NCBI GenBank assembly: GCA_003013855.2
Contig: ML058392.1
Location: 2,273,529-2,337,528 of the forward strand
DNA from: Liriodendron chinense
Taxonomy: Eukaryota; Streptophyta; Magnoliopsida; Magnoliales; Magnoliaceae
DNA: 64,000 nucleotides
Direction of reading: 5' to 3'
Position 1 is the stretch's first letter. Each line of letters starts with the position of its first letter. Below the pieces are notes generated by a model. The model was not told the DNA's origin. It saw only the letters and a program-made list of their open reading frames with translations, and searched no databases. This document shows positions 1 to 11,095 of the stretch, piece by piece. The position numbers and the translations under genes are program-made.

Positions 1-2
1 TC

Positions 3-392
3 CCGATGGAGATACAAGTTGAGTCGCTGCGGGTCACTCTCCGACACTCCCTGACAACCGAGCATAATGCCAAGATCAGAACGGCCGAACTCGATGATTT
101 AGATGAAAAGAGGCTTGCCGCCCAACAAAGGCTCGAAATGTATCAAAAGCAAATTTCAGCCGCGTACGATAAGCGTGTCAGAGGCAGATCATTCAAGAAG
201 GGTGATCTCGTGCTAATGATGAAGCGTCCGGCACCGACCCAAGGACCGAAAAGTAAATTTGACCCGAAATGGAATCCCATCTGCATCATCGACGAAGTGT
301 ATTCCAACGGAGCCTATCGGGTAATAGATTGCAAAGGGCAGGGCATCAGATCGCTAGTGAATGGCCGATTTTTGAAAAGATATTACACCTAA
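3..392 (+). CDS. Tat-1 pol, C-terminal end of integrase (partial)
   Basis: About 129 codons of the integrase C-terminal region, open from the window edge to a stop at 390-392. It aligns along its whole length with the end of the Tat-2 integrase (54956-55360 on -). The two share EIQVESLRV, a DDLDEKR helix, RLEMYQKQISA, VRGRSFKKGDLVL and the terminus GRFLKRYYT. The GDLVL block followed by a KWNPICIIDEVYSNGAYRV segment is the small beta-barrel (SH3-like) DNA-binding domain typical of gypsy integrases. The catalytic core lies outside the window. No break is seen in this piece. The reading frame continues upstream, so the internal ATG at 6 is not the real start. Confidence 0.9.
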   Translation, partial: PMEIQVESLRVTLRHSLTTEHNAKIRTAELDDLDEKRLAAQQRLEMYQKQISAAYDKRVRGRSFKKGDLVLMMKRPAPTQGPKSKFDPKWNPICIIDEVYSNGAYRVIDCKGQGIRSLVNGRFLKRYYT

Positions 393-845
393 CATAGGCT
401 TATCATCGCAAGTTGTAAATACCCCAGTAGAGAAAAAGTGTAATAAAGTAGATACCAAAAGAAAGGATACCATACAATGACTAAACCAAAATGCTAATCA
501 TCTACTTTATGCTTGCACAGGTATCGGAAAGGTCGTTAAGGCTCAAGACACGTCAAGCAGGACACCTTGCCTTTTCGAGACTATTGAAAATCGAGATAAG
601 CCCTAAGCCAAGGCTCGGCTACATCTTCGTTCACATGTGTAAGTTTGAGTCCTAATAGGGGGACGTTCCTTTCCAAATAGCACAATCTATTTGCATTCAA
701 CTCAAATAAAATGACAAGCAGGCTAAAAGCACAATATAAACCCAGAATTACAATAATATACATATTGTTACAACATCCATTACAGCGTGTTTCAAAATTA
801 CAAAAGAATCATCATTACAGCTTAATCGTCTAAAGTTCTCAAACA
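393..845. other. convergent 3' spacer between pol and antisense gene (Tat-1)
   Basis: No coding capacity recognised. This 450-bp gap separates the pol stop from the stop of the antisense gene. Its counterpart in Tat-2 (54498-54955) is nearly the same length and shares blocks such as the polypurine-rich AGTAGAGAAAAAGTG region and the CTAATAGGGGGACGTTCC segment. The two transcripts would converge here, so it should hold both polyadenylation regions. Confidence 0.6.
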
Positions 846-1521
846 TTATTCTAATAGGTTAACTGCAGATTCTTCGATCGCCTTCTGTCTTGCCTCAGCC
901 TCGGCCAAAACTTGGGCAGGGTCGGGGGTGTCTTGAAGAGACTGTTTCAGCTCGACAACCCGTGCCCTTACAGCAGTGCATCGCGCTTCGTGCTGGTCGA
1001 CGGAAGACTGCAGACGTGCCTTCTGACCACTGAACTTCGAGAGTTTAAGATGGACGACAGAATGTTCGGCTCGTAGCCAGGCCATCTCATTCTCAATCTC
1101 TGCGAGGCGTTCAGTCACTTGTTGACACTCAACATCGACAGCCTGCCAATCTTTCCTTACTGCAGCCGCATCCGCCTCGTGTAATTCAAGCTTCGGAAGG
1201 AGGGACCGCAAATGATCGCGTTTTTCCTCAACGGAAGGATCAACCCTGAGGTGCCTCGCCTCGTTGACTCGAACCATCCCTTCCTTGAACTGAGCTACTT
1301 GACCGACTATCAAAGAAATGTCAATTCGAGTCACGTAGCGTTGAGTTCTAGTGCCTGCAGCGCTTCGTCCAAAATGGACCATTCGTCTTCGTTCTTTAAT
1401 GAATCAGCGATGTCAGACAGGAGGCTCTTCAGCAGATTTGCTTTGGTCCTTGACAGGCCTCGAAGGGATGAAAGGAATGCCTCAGGCAAGACTGCAGGAA
1501 CCGGGACACTTATGGGAGCAG

Positions 1522-1602
1522 CTGCCAACCAAAGAAATGATAAACATTAGCACACCGAGGAAAGAAAAAGAAGTAAACAAGGTAATAAGGCAAGTAGTAT
1601 AC
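1522..1602 (-). other. second intron in PMD antisense gene (Tat-1)
   Basis: On - the sequence runs GCTCCAGCTG, then GTATACTACTTG ... TTGGTTGGCAG, then CTGCTCCC. Length is 81 bp, with a pyrimidine-rich 3' half. The Tat-2 counterpart starts at 53701 with GTATATTATTTG, but its acceptor AG appears lost (TTAACGGCCGCTCC at the matching place). Confidence 0.75.
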
Positions 1603-3693
1603 CAGCTGGAGCTTCATCGACTGGAGCACTGGTGAAAGCAACGGGCACTGATGATGTTGGGACACGTTTAGTCACCGTCTCCGTTGCTGGCTCGGCAGTT
1701 TAGGAGAAGAAGGCACGATTGTCTCAACAGCAGTGATGGCCGGAGTCGATTCGACAGCAGGAGTTACTTCCGTGACAGGCTCTGATGCACTGACAACGTC
1801 CGAGGGCATGGTTTCTTGGGCAGGAGGTGCTACCCCTTCTGTAATAATAGCAGGGCCCACCTCAGGAGTAGGGTTAGGGTTTACTGCAGCTACAGTACTG
1901 ACAGGGTCGGCGAGAGAGGGATCTTCAGCTTGTGGCCCACCGTCAAGGTCCATAGGGATGGGTTCTGTGTCTGCTTCGGGAACAAATCTGTCGTATATTG
2001 GCTCGTTATCTTCACCCTCTTCCGTGGGACGATTTTCGCTGAGGTCTGCCTGCGAGCTCATCTCCCCTTCCTCCCTTAGTCCACTCGTGTCGTCAATCGG
2101 GACGCTGCCGGCAGCCCTGGAGAGTTGACTCCGTGCCTTCTCGGCCTTGTACAGCTTCCACAAGTCCTTTATTTTCTTTCCTCCATCAGCAACGGGGACG
2201 CGATGAGTGGTCTTCACTCGAGGCCCAGACCGCTCAGGAGACGGCTCTGAATCACTGTCTCCTGGAACAGAACGTCTGGATAGACTCGTCCGACTCGCTG
2301 AGCTCTGATCACAACCTCCCTGACCACTAGTCAAGGGGGTCGCCGCCGCCGCAACACCACCCTCTTCATCACCTACACCACCCTCTTCATCACCATCACC
2401 ACCCTCAACATCGCCGGCACCTCCTCCATCATTACCACCCCCAACATCTTCGTCGTGGGCACTGGCACCGCCAACATCGTTGCCCCCATCATCACCGTCA
2501 TCATCGCTGCCTTCATCATCATCACCAATGTCATAACCCACTCTCTGCCCCTCTGTCATGGGACCCACTAGTGGAGAACTCTGATCTCCCCGCAGCGTAA
2601 TTCTTTGCCCATAAGCAGCCCACCCTTCTAGTGTATGCTCAGGCTTTTCGTGATCAATTACCACGTTTAGAGAAGTCAGGAATTTCTTCACACCAGGGGT
2701 GACCAGTTGATGTGTTGGCTCTGATACATAGCCCAGCCCGTCCGCAGGAGCAGGATCGACGATAGGAGGAGGAATGAAGACAGGATCGGCCACGTGTCGA
2801 TTGTTTCTGACCAAGGAGTATTGGTGAGCCCACCACCTCATCCATCCATACGTGGCACCGGGAGTATACTCTGTACCCGGGACGATGAAGGAACAGCCTG
2901 ACCCGGTTAGCAAGAGTTGACACCATATCCACTTCCAGTGAATCGGTCCTGTGCCATAGGCTCGCTGCTCTCGCGTCACCGGTTCAAGAGTTTCTGGTAC
3001 CCCTGGTCATAACTAAACTGGCGAGCGAATCGGTTCGGGTAATATGGCTCTCTCCAAAACTCAGCCCCCTCCCTCAAAGGCAACGAACTCGCGCGGATGG
3101 ACACCAAGAACGAGCGCTGATAGGAACTAAGACTCTCATCATCATCGAGCAATTCTGGATCCCCACTGTTGGTCCCAGAGAAAAGGAAGAAGTCGACGTC
3201 ATCATGACGAGCTATCTTTGCCTCGATAGTCGCCAAGTTTCTGCTGTTCATCTTCCGCTTCTAAAAAGCATGCAGCGGAACCGATCCTCTCCGGATGAAG
3301 TCCTTAAGTTCCATACCATAAACCCACGGGAAGTAAACCCCGAGCCAACCGGAAAGATAGTGCCACCCGCAGAAGGAAGAGTTGATTCCGAAGGAAGCAG
3401 AACCCTTGTTACTGATTACGCCGCCAAAAGCTCGGTAGATAGAGCATAAAACTGCCGGAGCCAGTGCGTAGCGATGCCCGTTAGCCAAGCTCCCCACCAC
3501 AGCGAAGTAAGAAACTCTTACGCTATCTGCCTGCTTAGAGCTTGGAAGGGCCACACAGCATAACCAGTAGGCTAAAAATCCGGCAAGCTCGCAAGTGGGA
3601 GATAGCTTGTTCGGCTGCGGGAACTTCTTCTTCATCTTGGCCTCCAAGACCAGTTTATCCCTGCGGCCTTTATCATATGCCGTGTAATCCAAG

Positions 3694-3774
3694 CTGAAAA
3701 GAAAGTGAAGTCATCAGTAAAAGAAAGAAGATAGAATGAAATGAAAATACACCACTCGAGTTAAGGAACTCACT
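3694..3774 (-). other. intron in PMD antisense gene (Tat-1)
   Basis: On - the sequence runs GGCCTGAA, then GTGAGTTC ... CTTTTCAG, then CTTGGATTAC. Splicing joins HGL-N-LDY in frame with phase 2. Length is 81 bp and the body is T-rich. Tat-2 has a 79-bp intron at exactly the same codon (51401-51479), so it is ancestral to both elements. Confidence 0.85.
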
Positions 3775-5024
3775 TCAGGCCATGAATGAAGTAAATTAGC
3801 CAATCCTCAAAGGGCACCTTGTCTCTGGAGCCTAGGAACTGCGGTAGCTTCGCAAACAATTCATAACAGGCTTCGGAGTAGAAGCCTTCATCGATGCCCT
3901 TCTTCTTTTTGGAGAGCTCCTCATCGCTAGGAGTCCACTCATCGTAGATTCTACCACGGACGGGAAGACCGGCTATCCGATACAGATCCCAAAGGGAGAT
4001 ACTCATTTCCCCATACGGCAGATGAAAGGAATTCGTGATGGAGCTCCAGTGATTCAAAAACCCTTTATAAACGCATGGCTCCCTGTAAAAATAGCTCGAC
4101 GTCGCCTGGATGACCCTTAAGAGACCCACCTGCTTCAGGGTATCTTCGTGCTGCTCAATTATCCGGTTGGCCCAAGCTTCATAACCGGGATGAGGACTCA
4201 AGTGACCTCGGGTCTGGAACCCACCCGTCGGCCAAATCTCTACATCTGACAAGGGTCGGAATCTCTGATGCAGTGTCTCGTAGTAGTGGGTTGGAAATGG
4301 TAGGTGGGGATCAGTGGTTTGGCTCCAAAAATATCATGTCCTTCTCCCCAAGGACAGACTGCAGTGTACCGTTCTTGGATACAGCGCAGTTGAGGAATGT
4401 CTCTGGAATGGACGTCCAGGAGTCGATGCTATAAAAAGAGTTGGCACAGCACACATTGGAAGGCTCGATGCTTGGGAAAGAACGGTATCGCTGGAAGCTC
4501 TTCGAAAATTGGATGTACTGCTTCGTGTACGGGTTCCGTATCATGAGTGACGACACGGCTAGTTTCACCGATGACCAGACAACCCTCATTCTGTCTGACT
4601 TTGATTTGGCTTGATTTTCCATGTATACTTGTTTAGCGCTCTTGCTAGCTGTCTTCGGGCGGCTGTGCTTGGCAGACTGTACGGGTGTGACCGGGCTAGC
4701 CTCACCCTCTTCGGACCCAACCACCTCGTCAGTCCGAAAACCTTGCAGGGGAGTGTACCACGCATCCCATTCTTCTTGAGTACCCTCATCAGGAGGGGTC
4801 GGTAGGGCTTTGTCGCAGAATATCTTCCGTTGTACATTCTTCGAAAGAGTCAAAATGCGCTCATAAAAGTTGAACGTCTCCGGGGGAAGGAACCATTGCG
4901 GATTCTCAGCCGATGGCTTGGAAACCTTTTTAGCAGCAGCATGCTTACGCTTTGACGGAGTTGGCGGTGGACTCGAAGGACCAGCCTGCGAAGGATCGCT
5001 GGCCATTGTAATCTGCAATGGCAT

Positions 5025-5398
5025 GTAAAAGGCTTAGATACAGGGCAAAAGGAAAATGTTCGCATAAGGTCGATCAAACATTCACAAAATTCAAAGGGAT
5101 ACGAAGCAGCAGGTAAACAAAGTACAAGCAGTCAATCAAGGCCCCGACAGAACGCATTCAAACCAATGGAAAAAGAAATGAAGCAACAACATTTACAACC
5201 ACAACACCGTCATCACAAACATGCAAACAAGGGAGGACAGAGGCAAAGCAGAAGATATGATTATCATTCATCAACCACGAGGACAATTCCAAATGTCTAG
5301 ATTGTTATATCAACCGTTTAAATGATTAAAAATTAATGATTGATGTAAAATGACGCAAAATTGCGGGGACCCCTCCCCATAGCCGGAAAGAGAAGATC
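5025..5398 (-). other. spacer between antisense genes 1 and 2 (Tat-1)
   Basis: No coding capacity recognised. It is T-rich on - and ends with TGCAG just before the ATG of the PMD gene. The Tat-2 spacer likewise ends GTCGCAG before its ATG. This suggests an intron or 5' leader rather than a gene. Confidence 0.5.
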
Positions 5399-6025
5399 TC
5401 AGTCCTGCACCAGCGGAAGAACTCGAGCTTTCAACTCGTCCACCTTCGCCTGGACCTGGGCTTCCTTGGAAATCAGGTCCATTAGAAAGGAAATGCATTG
5501 CTGCACAAAGTCGAAGTTCAGGTGCTCGGCGTTGGCCCAATTCCTCATGATGGAGACGTCGATCGCCAGCCTGTCATGCTCCCGCAGGGCCTCCTTGACC
5601 ATCCTCCAGATACCAGCGCGACGGTCTGGAAACTCAGCCTCTGCCAGCGGCACAAGCCAAGCTAAGAATCGTCTGCTCTCTCTTTTTCCTCCTTCAGGGA
5701 GTGAAGCTGGCTCGACAACGATAAGAAAGAAGCGGCCAGAGAAGGCTCCGCCGCCTCGAGGATCGCTAACTCTTCCAAGAGGGAAGAATCGCCGATGAAG
5801 TTAAAAATGACCTCCTTATGTTCGTCAGAAATGGAGGCCATCAGCGAGACATTCTGAATAGCTTGAAGAATATGGCGAGAGTCCGCGCCCAGTTGGGTCA
5901 AGGCCTCGGCCACCTCGTCATGCTGAGCAGCGAGAGATGACCAAGTCTCAGGGTGATCCAGAGAGCCCAGAAGCCGCCTTATACAGTCTCGGGCCAGCGC
6001 GTAGAGAAGCGCGAGTTATGGCCAT
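5399..6025 (-). pseudogene. Tat-1 antisense gene 1: small helical protein of unknown function
   Basis: On -, the ATG at 6025 follows a CTTAGCAG acceptor-like sequence. About 200 codons lead to a stop at 5399. The product is Leu/Ala/Glu-rich and predicted mostly helical, with no motif I recognise. Conserved blocks shared with Tat-2 (49154-49779) are LGADSRxILQAIxNVSLMAS, FIGDSS, LEAAEPxLA, AEAEFPDxRAxIWR, AIDVSxxRNWANAEH, FVQQCISFLMDL and KVDELKARxLP. The frame shifts soon after the start (about 5985) and again near 5655; both lie where Tat-2 also differs. It precedes the PMD gene on the same strand by about 390 bp, so the two may be one transcript. Family unknown. Confidence 0.65.
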
Positions 6026-6363
6026 TGTCTGCTAAGAAACAAGACTGATGAACTAATAGGGCAGTCCGACAAGAGAAAAGAAAGAGAAAGCACGTGAAGC
6101 TACTCGCGTAAAGTCAGAAAGGCTAAGAAGAGACATGCAAAGGTATGCTCGAAACATCACTTAAATTAGCCACTAGAATTGCCCATTAAGCTGATGCGAT
6201 CTAGAAATCTTTTAAGTGCATGAGACCCTACGCCTCCTTAGAACAACTGACACCCATGCGCAAATATGAAGCAGTGGTATAGGGGCTCATACCCTTTAGA
6301 GACTCAGCAAATCGCCAGAATAAAGTTCGCAAAATCCTAAATTCCACCAAGTCCTATGGGCTG

Positions 6364-7110
6364 GATGCGTGAGGCTTCACGCACCCCGATAATGTTAAAA
6401 GGCTGTCAGGTTGAATTTGAGGGTGCGTAAAGCTCCACGCACCCGAAATAACGACCCCAAATATCATGAGCAATGATCAGTTGAACCAGAGTATGAGCGC
6501 GTTAAGCCATGATAAGCATACTTAATAAGGACACCAAAATTGGGCAATTTCTCAACCCCAGAAATTAGTACGCGTCGGCCCTGACACGTTCAACGATTGG
6601 GCCAACTTAATAAGTTTGAAAATGTACGTGCGAGATCCAGCATATGTAACAAATTCAGTGAATTTCACTAAGTCCAAAATCGCACACGCAGGGCTCAGCG
6701 CATCGAAAAAATCATGCAATTTCACAAGTCCAAAAACATGGCGCGCTGACCCTAGCAAGTCTAGAAATGTGGAATTTCACCAAGTTTGAAATTTTGCACG
6801 CGCTGACCCTGGCGCGTCTTGAAAATGCGACCCCAAGTTCCAAGTGGGTTTTCCCAAACACGCGAGTACGCGCTAAGCTCAGCGCGTCATGAAATTGTAG
6901 AATTTCACCAAGTTCGGAAAAAATGATGCGCGCTGGTCCCAGCACGTCACTAAAACTGGGTATCCAAAGGACGCGAGTACGCGCTCACCCCAGCGCGCCC
7001 TAAAAATCATGCAAAGTTCAAAATGAACAACGCGTTAACTCCAGCGCATCGCATAAATCGGGACATTTTCCAAAGTCCCAAATCATAACGCGCTGGAGGT
7101 AGCGCATCGG
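6364..7110. repeat. array of short palindromes in antisense-gene leader (Tat-1)
   Basis: About a dozen imperfect inverted repeats roughly 45-75 bp apart. The general arms are ACGCGCTG/CAGCGCGT around a short C-rich loop, for example near 6790, 6870, 6925 and 6970. The two nearest the antisense gene (near 6366 and 6421) instead have GGGTGCGT/ACGCACCC arms, which is the form used throughout Tat-2. The intervening DNA is AT-rich. The array lies between the antisense TATA-like site (7266-7273) and the first antisense ATG (6025). Confidence 0.75.
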
Positions 7111-7265
7111 AAAAAGGCCGAACCTTACGATTTTTCTACGCGCTCGCTATTTAATTGATGTGCTGGCGACAATAAATCGACGCGCCGGAGAATAAATGAA
7201 CGCGCTGACGAGAGCTCTCTCGTGCGCAAATGAATAGGAAATGACTATAATGGCCCGAGGTTTCC

Positions 7266-7273
7266 TATTTATT
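7266..7273 (-). promoter_or_regulatory. degenerate TATA box of antisense genes (Tat-1)
   Basis: On - the sequence is GGGTCCCACAATAAATAGG. The Tat-2 counterpart reads GGGTCCACACTATAAATAG at 48181-48197. The first T is lost here, so the box reads AATAAATA. It lies about 70 bp inside the element from the 3' LTR. Confidence 0.5.
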
Positions 7274-7332
7274 GTGGGACCCGAAAAATCCAACGCGATG
7301 CAATGAACGATCGATGTCCATCCCATCGCATC

Positions 7333-7343
7333 GGAGGGGCATC
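7333..7343 (+). other. polypurine tract of Tat-1
   Basis: GGAGGGGCATC directly precedes the TGTTGGGG start of the 3' LTR and is identical in Tat-2 (48118-48128 on -). It would prime plus-strand DNA synthesis. Confidence 0.8.
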
Positions 7344-7689
7344 TGTTGGGGTCCCAAAAGTCAGGATCTTCAAAACAATGATTATGAGTGCCCAAATCAT
7401 CACTTGGTTAAATTTAGGGCCAGTGCATCGAAAAATTGATTGCCCAAATCTTCACAACACACATCACAAATCTTCAAAACAATGATTATGAGTGCCCAAA
7501 TCTTCATAACACACATCACACTAGACCAAAAATGAAAAATTAAGCCAGTGGTGGACCCCACCGGTCATCATAATCAGAACCCCCAAATTTGGGAGGGTTA
7601 CCTCAACCATAAAGAAATAGGGCGAGTGCATCGACATCCATCGCAAAGCGGGCCCCGCAAGCCCTCCGTTTCGTAAAATCCAATTTTGT

Positions 7690-8860
7690 AAAACACGAGC
7701 ACGTCAGCGCGTCCAGAAATTCATTGTCCAGCGCATCATGAAATTCAGCAGTTTTACAAAGTGAATTTCAGGACGCACTGCCCCCAGCGCGTCCTGAAAT
7801 TCACCCAGCACATCATGAAATTCAGCAGTTTTACAAAGTGAATTTCAGGATGCACTGCCCCCACCACGTCAAAAAATTCGTCCAGCGCATCCAATAATTC
7901 AGGAATTTCAGGAAGCACTGACCCTCAGCGCGTCCAATAAATCAGGCATTTTCAGGAATTTCAGGACGCACTGACAGCCAGTGAGCCCTAAAAATCAGCA
8001 TTTCAACAAAGTCATTTTAAGACGCGCCGAGTGATTTTCTCGACGCGCCAACCCATTTTCTCGACGCGCTACACGTGGCGGTCTCCTATTAGCCGACTTC
8101 GGATATAAATACCCCCCCCCCTTTTCACCTCATTTGGACAGATCCAGAGAAGGAGAGAGATTTGTGCTTTTGAGGTCGCCGAAATCCCTCACCGGAATCC
8201 CTTTTTCGATCGCCGGAATCCCTTCGCTGATCACCGAAAATCCCACTTCCGACCACAGCAGGTCTGGTGGAGAACCTAAAAATATACAAGTGTAGTAGCG
8301 CATCGCGAAATACGTTGAACCAAGCTTATTTTATCGACGCACTGGCCCCAGAGCATCACAAAAACACCCCAGCGCATCGCAAAATAGGCCAGCGGATCAG
8401 AAAAATACACGTTCCAAAATAAAGTCATTTTTGGACACACTGGCCCCAACGGATCGCAAAATAGGCCAGCGGATCAAAAAAATGCACGTTCCAAAATAAT
8501 GTTATTTTTGGAATCACTGGCCCCAACGCGTCAGAAAAATACCTCAGCGGATCAAATAAATCAATATTCCCAAACAAGTCATTTTTGGATGCACTGGCCC
8601 CAGCGCGTGAGAAAAATATCTCAGCGGATCAAATAAATCAATATTCCAAAACAAGTCATTTTCGGACGCACTGGCCCTAGTGCATCACAAAAATCAGCCA
8701 GCAGATCAAGAAAATAGAACATTTTTAATAATAATTTTTGGACGCACTGGCCCTAGCGCATCAGTAAAATCAGGCCAGCGGATCACAAAAATCAACACTC
8801 CAAACGTCCATTTCAGCACCTTTAAATCTTCATTTTATGATATTTTTGAGCCCCATTTGG
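7690..8860. repeat. palindrome array flanking the LTR promoter (Tat-1)
   Basis: Repeated units of the form GGACGCACTGGCCCCAGCGC, followed by ATC and an A-rich spacer. They lie near 7765, 7845, 7975, 8335, 8430, 8505, 8590, 8670 and 8740. Each is an inverted repeat (GACGCRCTGG / CCAGCGCGTC, often imperfect). Units sit both upstream and downstream of the TATA box at 8103, so transcript as well as promoter would carry them. Confidence 0.8.
8103..8110 (+). promoter_or_regulatory. LTR TATA box (Tat-1)
   Basis: GGATATAAATACCCC. Tat-2 has GGGTATAAATACCCCC at the matching place on -, followed in both by an AGAGA-rich tract and CCGGAATCCCTTT. It should drive genomic RNA synthesis in the 5' LTR. Confidence 0.75.
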
Positions 8861-9736
8861 GCCTATTTTGGGTATTTTGAGTGTTTCGGACGCAATGGAG
8901 TAGTCAAATAACTCATCCGGGCCACTCAATGAGCAGAATATAAGCTTTTGGAGTCCGATCTAATCTAACGAGAAGAACGAAGTAACTCCTCGAAAAGAGG
9001 CCGCCAGTGCCCGGAATCATACTGATGTATCATCATTACATGTACTATCATAATATGACCCGGATTTAGGTCCTGACTAAGCAAAGGGAACTATGGTTAA
9101 CACGATAAACCATACCAGGAGAGTTCTAAACTATCACACATAATTTGTTAAAGACTAACACTTCAAGAACAGTCGATGCCCTACCCATTCAAACGGCATC
9201 CGCTGGTTGAGCTGCTCAGGTACATACAACTGCAGATCGGTCTTCCCGCGGTCACCCGTCACAAATGACGAGCGTAGGCCCAGAGTCGTACCCCTCGGTT
9301 AAAAGCCCTGACAGTCTCAGCCTGGATCTCCGATCAAAACATGGGACATAGATATCCGACTCGTACAAAGATGGATCAGTCCATAACAGAACACAACAAA
9401 TACAGGTCTCCGTGACCATACAAATACAGGTCTCTACGACCACACAAACACAGGTCACCACGACCATGAACTCTGAGACCATAGTCCCCGCTAACTAGTC
9501 TTTTGCCTTCTAATCAAGGGTCATCGATCATTTGATGTAATTAAGGGCTCGTGCCAGATCATGTCCTGGAATGTACAAGATCTCAGGATCTCTGGAATAA
9601 AATTTACCTTGCGATATCTTTTATCTTGTGTACTTTTGTGAATGTTTGTGATTGTCTATGAATGTTTCTATTATTCAGAACCCCAGAACAATAAAACACC
9701 AGAAAACTGCGCCCGAGCATTTTTCTAGTTCTAACA

Positions 9737-11030
9737 ATGATCTGGAAAAATGGATGGACGAGTGGATTTCTCACAAGCATCATGGTGAGCCACCTACCTT
9801 CCGATCTTCAGAACTTCCTATGACAGTGTGACGATGGCAATCCACCCTCCATTTAGCGGTTAGATCACCTAATTTACACGCGTCATGGTAAAAATCAAGC
9901 CCATGCAATCATCAGTTGGACATGCATACGTGTGTAGGCTATCTAGACCAGAGCAGCCTCGTTTACGTGTATGGTGCATGAAGGGAGGGGCTACCCGTAG
10001 TATCCTAAGGACTCTGGTGCAGGGAAAGATGTGAAGAGGTCGATCCCCATCTTATTCAGAGGATAACTACCTTCAATTAACAAGGCTTCGTTGAATCCAC
10101 GAGAGAAATCTCAAATCCACAAGATGAAAAACGACAAAAAGTCAACTTTGATTGAAAATAATAATAGAGTTGATTAAATTATAATGAGTATAAACGAGCT
10201 TATATAACCTAAATAAATTCTAGATACACATTAAAGAATCTTAATTAAATCAGGAAAGAAATCATAAGAAAACGTCCAAGTTCACACAAATCCGCATTGT
10301 CTATCAGTCGCCCGTCGGTCGCTGTCGGGTGAACGACCCGTGAGTTCAGACGCTCAGTTAGTCAATCGAATGAGTTGGTTGGGTGACCGAAAGGACCCAA
10401 AATCGTCCATAGACCACACTTGCAATTTGAACGAATTTCAGGTGACTGACATTTGGCCGGTCAGTCGACCAAAATAGCTAGGTTGAATTCTACCACTTTT
10501 CCTTGAGTAGTTTCCAGTTCATGTGAGATAGGAAGATGCTCGATCCACGTCCTTCATCAGGGGCTACTCGTTCTACATCAGACTCCTCCACTTGAAATAA
10601 ACTCTCCTCTAGTTTCTCTTCAGACTTGGGGTCACGAATCGCATTCAACCTTTTCAATAGACTGGGCTTACGATACGCATTCTATTTCTTCAATAAGCGC
10701 GGTTTACTACACGTCCTTGGCCACTTCCTGCAATACTATAATAGTTCGTTACGTACCAATCCCTTAGGAGGTAGGAATGTCAACAGGCTAGTTAGGGCTG
10801 GGCTAAGCGGTTTCCAAGCCCATACCTGCATTGTTTAAACTAAGCCCAAACCTGATCTGGCCCGTGATGGGACAAAATAGTCTAGCTCAAGCCTAGCTTG
10901 GAATGTTTATATAGGGGTTGGTCCAAATTCGAGCCGAAAGAAATTTTGTAAAATAAAGAGATATTTTGGTGGGTGCACACCTACCTTTGGCTTATGATAT
11001 CCCTTTCATTCATTCGGTGAGCCCTGCTGT

Positions 11031-11031
<1 letters not shown>
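9737..11031. other. decayed repeat sequence, mostly unclassified
   Basis: No gene seen. The first ~60 bp (ATGATCTGGAAAAATGGATGGACG) match the inner arm of the fold-back MITE at 11830-12280. Further on there is AT-rich DNA, a segment near 10310-10450 with several CGGTCG/CGACC motifs reminiscent of decayed LTR, and a Leu/Pro-poor intergenic stretch. Short open frames here look random. Confidence 0.5.

Positions 11032-11094
<63 letters not shown>
11032..11094. repeat. (GA)n microsatellite, 63 bp
   Basis: About 31 uninterrupted GA dinucleotides. Any open frame across it is an artefact giving Leu-Ser repeats. Confidence 0.97.

Positions 11095-11095
<1 letters not shown>

Larger units (their letters stand above)
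846..5006 (-). pseudogene. Tat-1 antisense gene 2: plant mobile domain (PMD) protein with acidic linker and coiled coil
   Basis: Read on -, the start is an ATG at 5006 (MASDPSQAGPS). Next come a basic N-terminal region, a PMD-like domain (about 4250-3260), an Asp/Gly-rich acidic linker (about 2530-2330), a Ser/Pro/Glu-rich segment and a C-terminal helical coiled coil (about 1520-846, ending ESAVNLLE). PMD hallmarks are PYGEMSISLWDLYRIAGLP, the GRIYDEW motif, FLAYWL and LANGHRYALAPAVLCSIYRAF. Two introns are visible (3694-3774 and 1522-1602). The frame is broken near 4311 (one extra base), at 3261 (TAG where Tat-2 has Gln), near 2985, near 1690 and near 1340, so it is probably not functional. 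Host PMD proteins (MAIN/MAIL1) act in transposon silencing and gene expression in Arabidopsis; a role for this copy is unknown. PMD assignment is from motif recognition, not a search. Confidence 0.8.
1..9736 (+). mobile_element. Tat-lineage Ty3/gypsy element 1 (Tat-1), 3' part only
   Basis: The element enters from the left edge in mid pol and reads on +. Order: integrase C-terminus, a short convergent spacer, two genes on the opposite strand, a purine tract, then a 3' LTR that starts TGTTGGGG and ends CTAACA at 9736. The same order occurs in mirror image in Tat-2 (35218-59009), which fixes the boundaries: both have GGAGGGGCATC immediately before TGTTGGGGTCCC. The 5 bases after the LTR are ATGAT; the matching target duplication lies outside the window. 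The flanking sequence resembles the fold-back MITE at 11830-12280, so the element probably landed in a MITE copy. Lineage is inferred from the Tat-2 pol, which has tandem RNase H domains. Confidence 0.88.
7344..9736 (+). repeat. 3' LTR of Tat-1 (2393 bp)
   Basis: Starts TGTTGGGGTCCC and ends CTAACA. It is homologous on the opposite strand to the split Tat-2 3' LTR (35218-36576 plus 47169-48117): shared ends, shared TATA region followed by CCGGAATCCCTTT-type repeats, and a shared 3' quarter containing the ATCAAGGGTCATCGATCATT region. The middle is dominated by palindromes. Near 9390-9465 there are three ~26-bp tandem copies around ACAGGTCTC. The other LTR of this element is outside the window. 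Confidence 0.87.

Noticed and set aside
1733..2330. Open frames on + (131, 87 and 65 codons)
   Set aside because: Antisense shadows of the acidic and Ser/Pro-rich part of the PMD gene.
9252..9482. Cys/Val-rich open frame on -
   Set aside because: Lies in the Tat-1 LTR over ~26-bp repeats; absent as a frame in the Tat-2 LTR.
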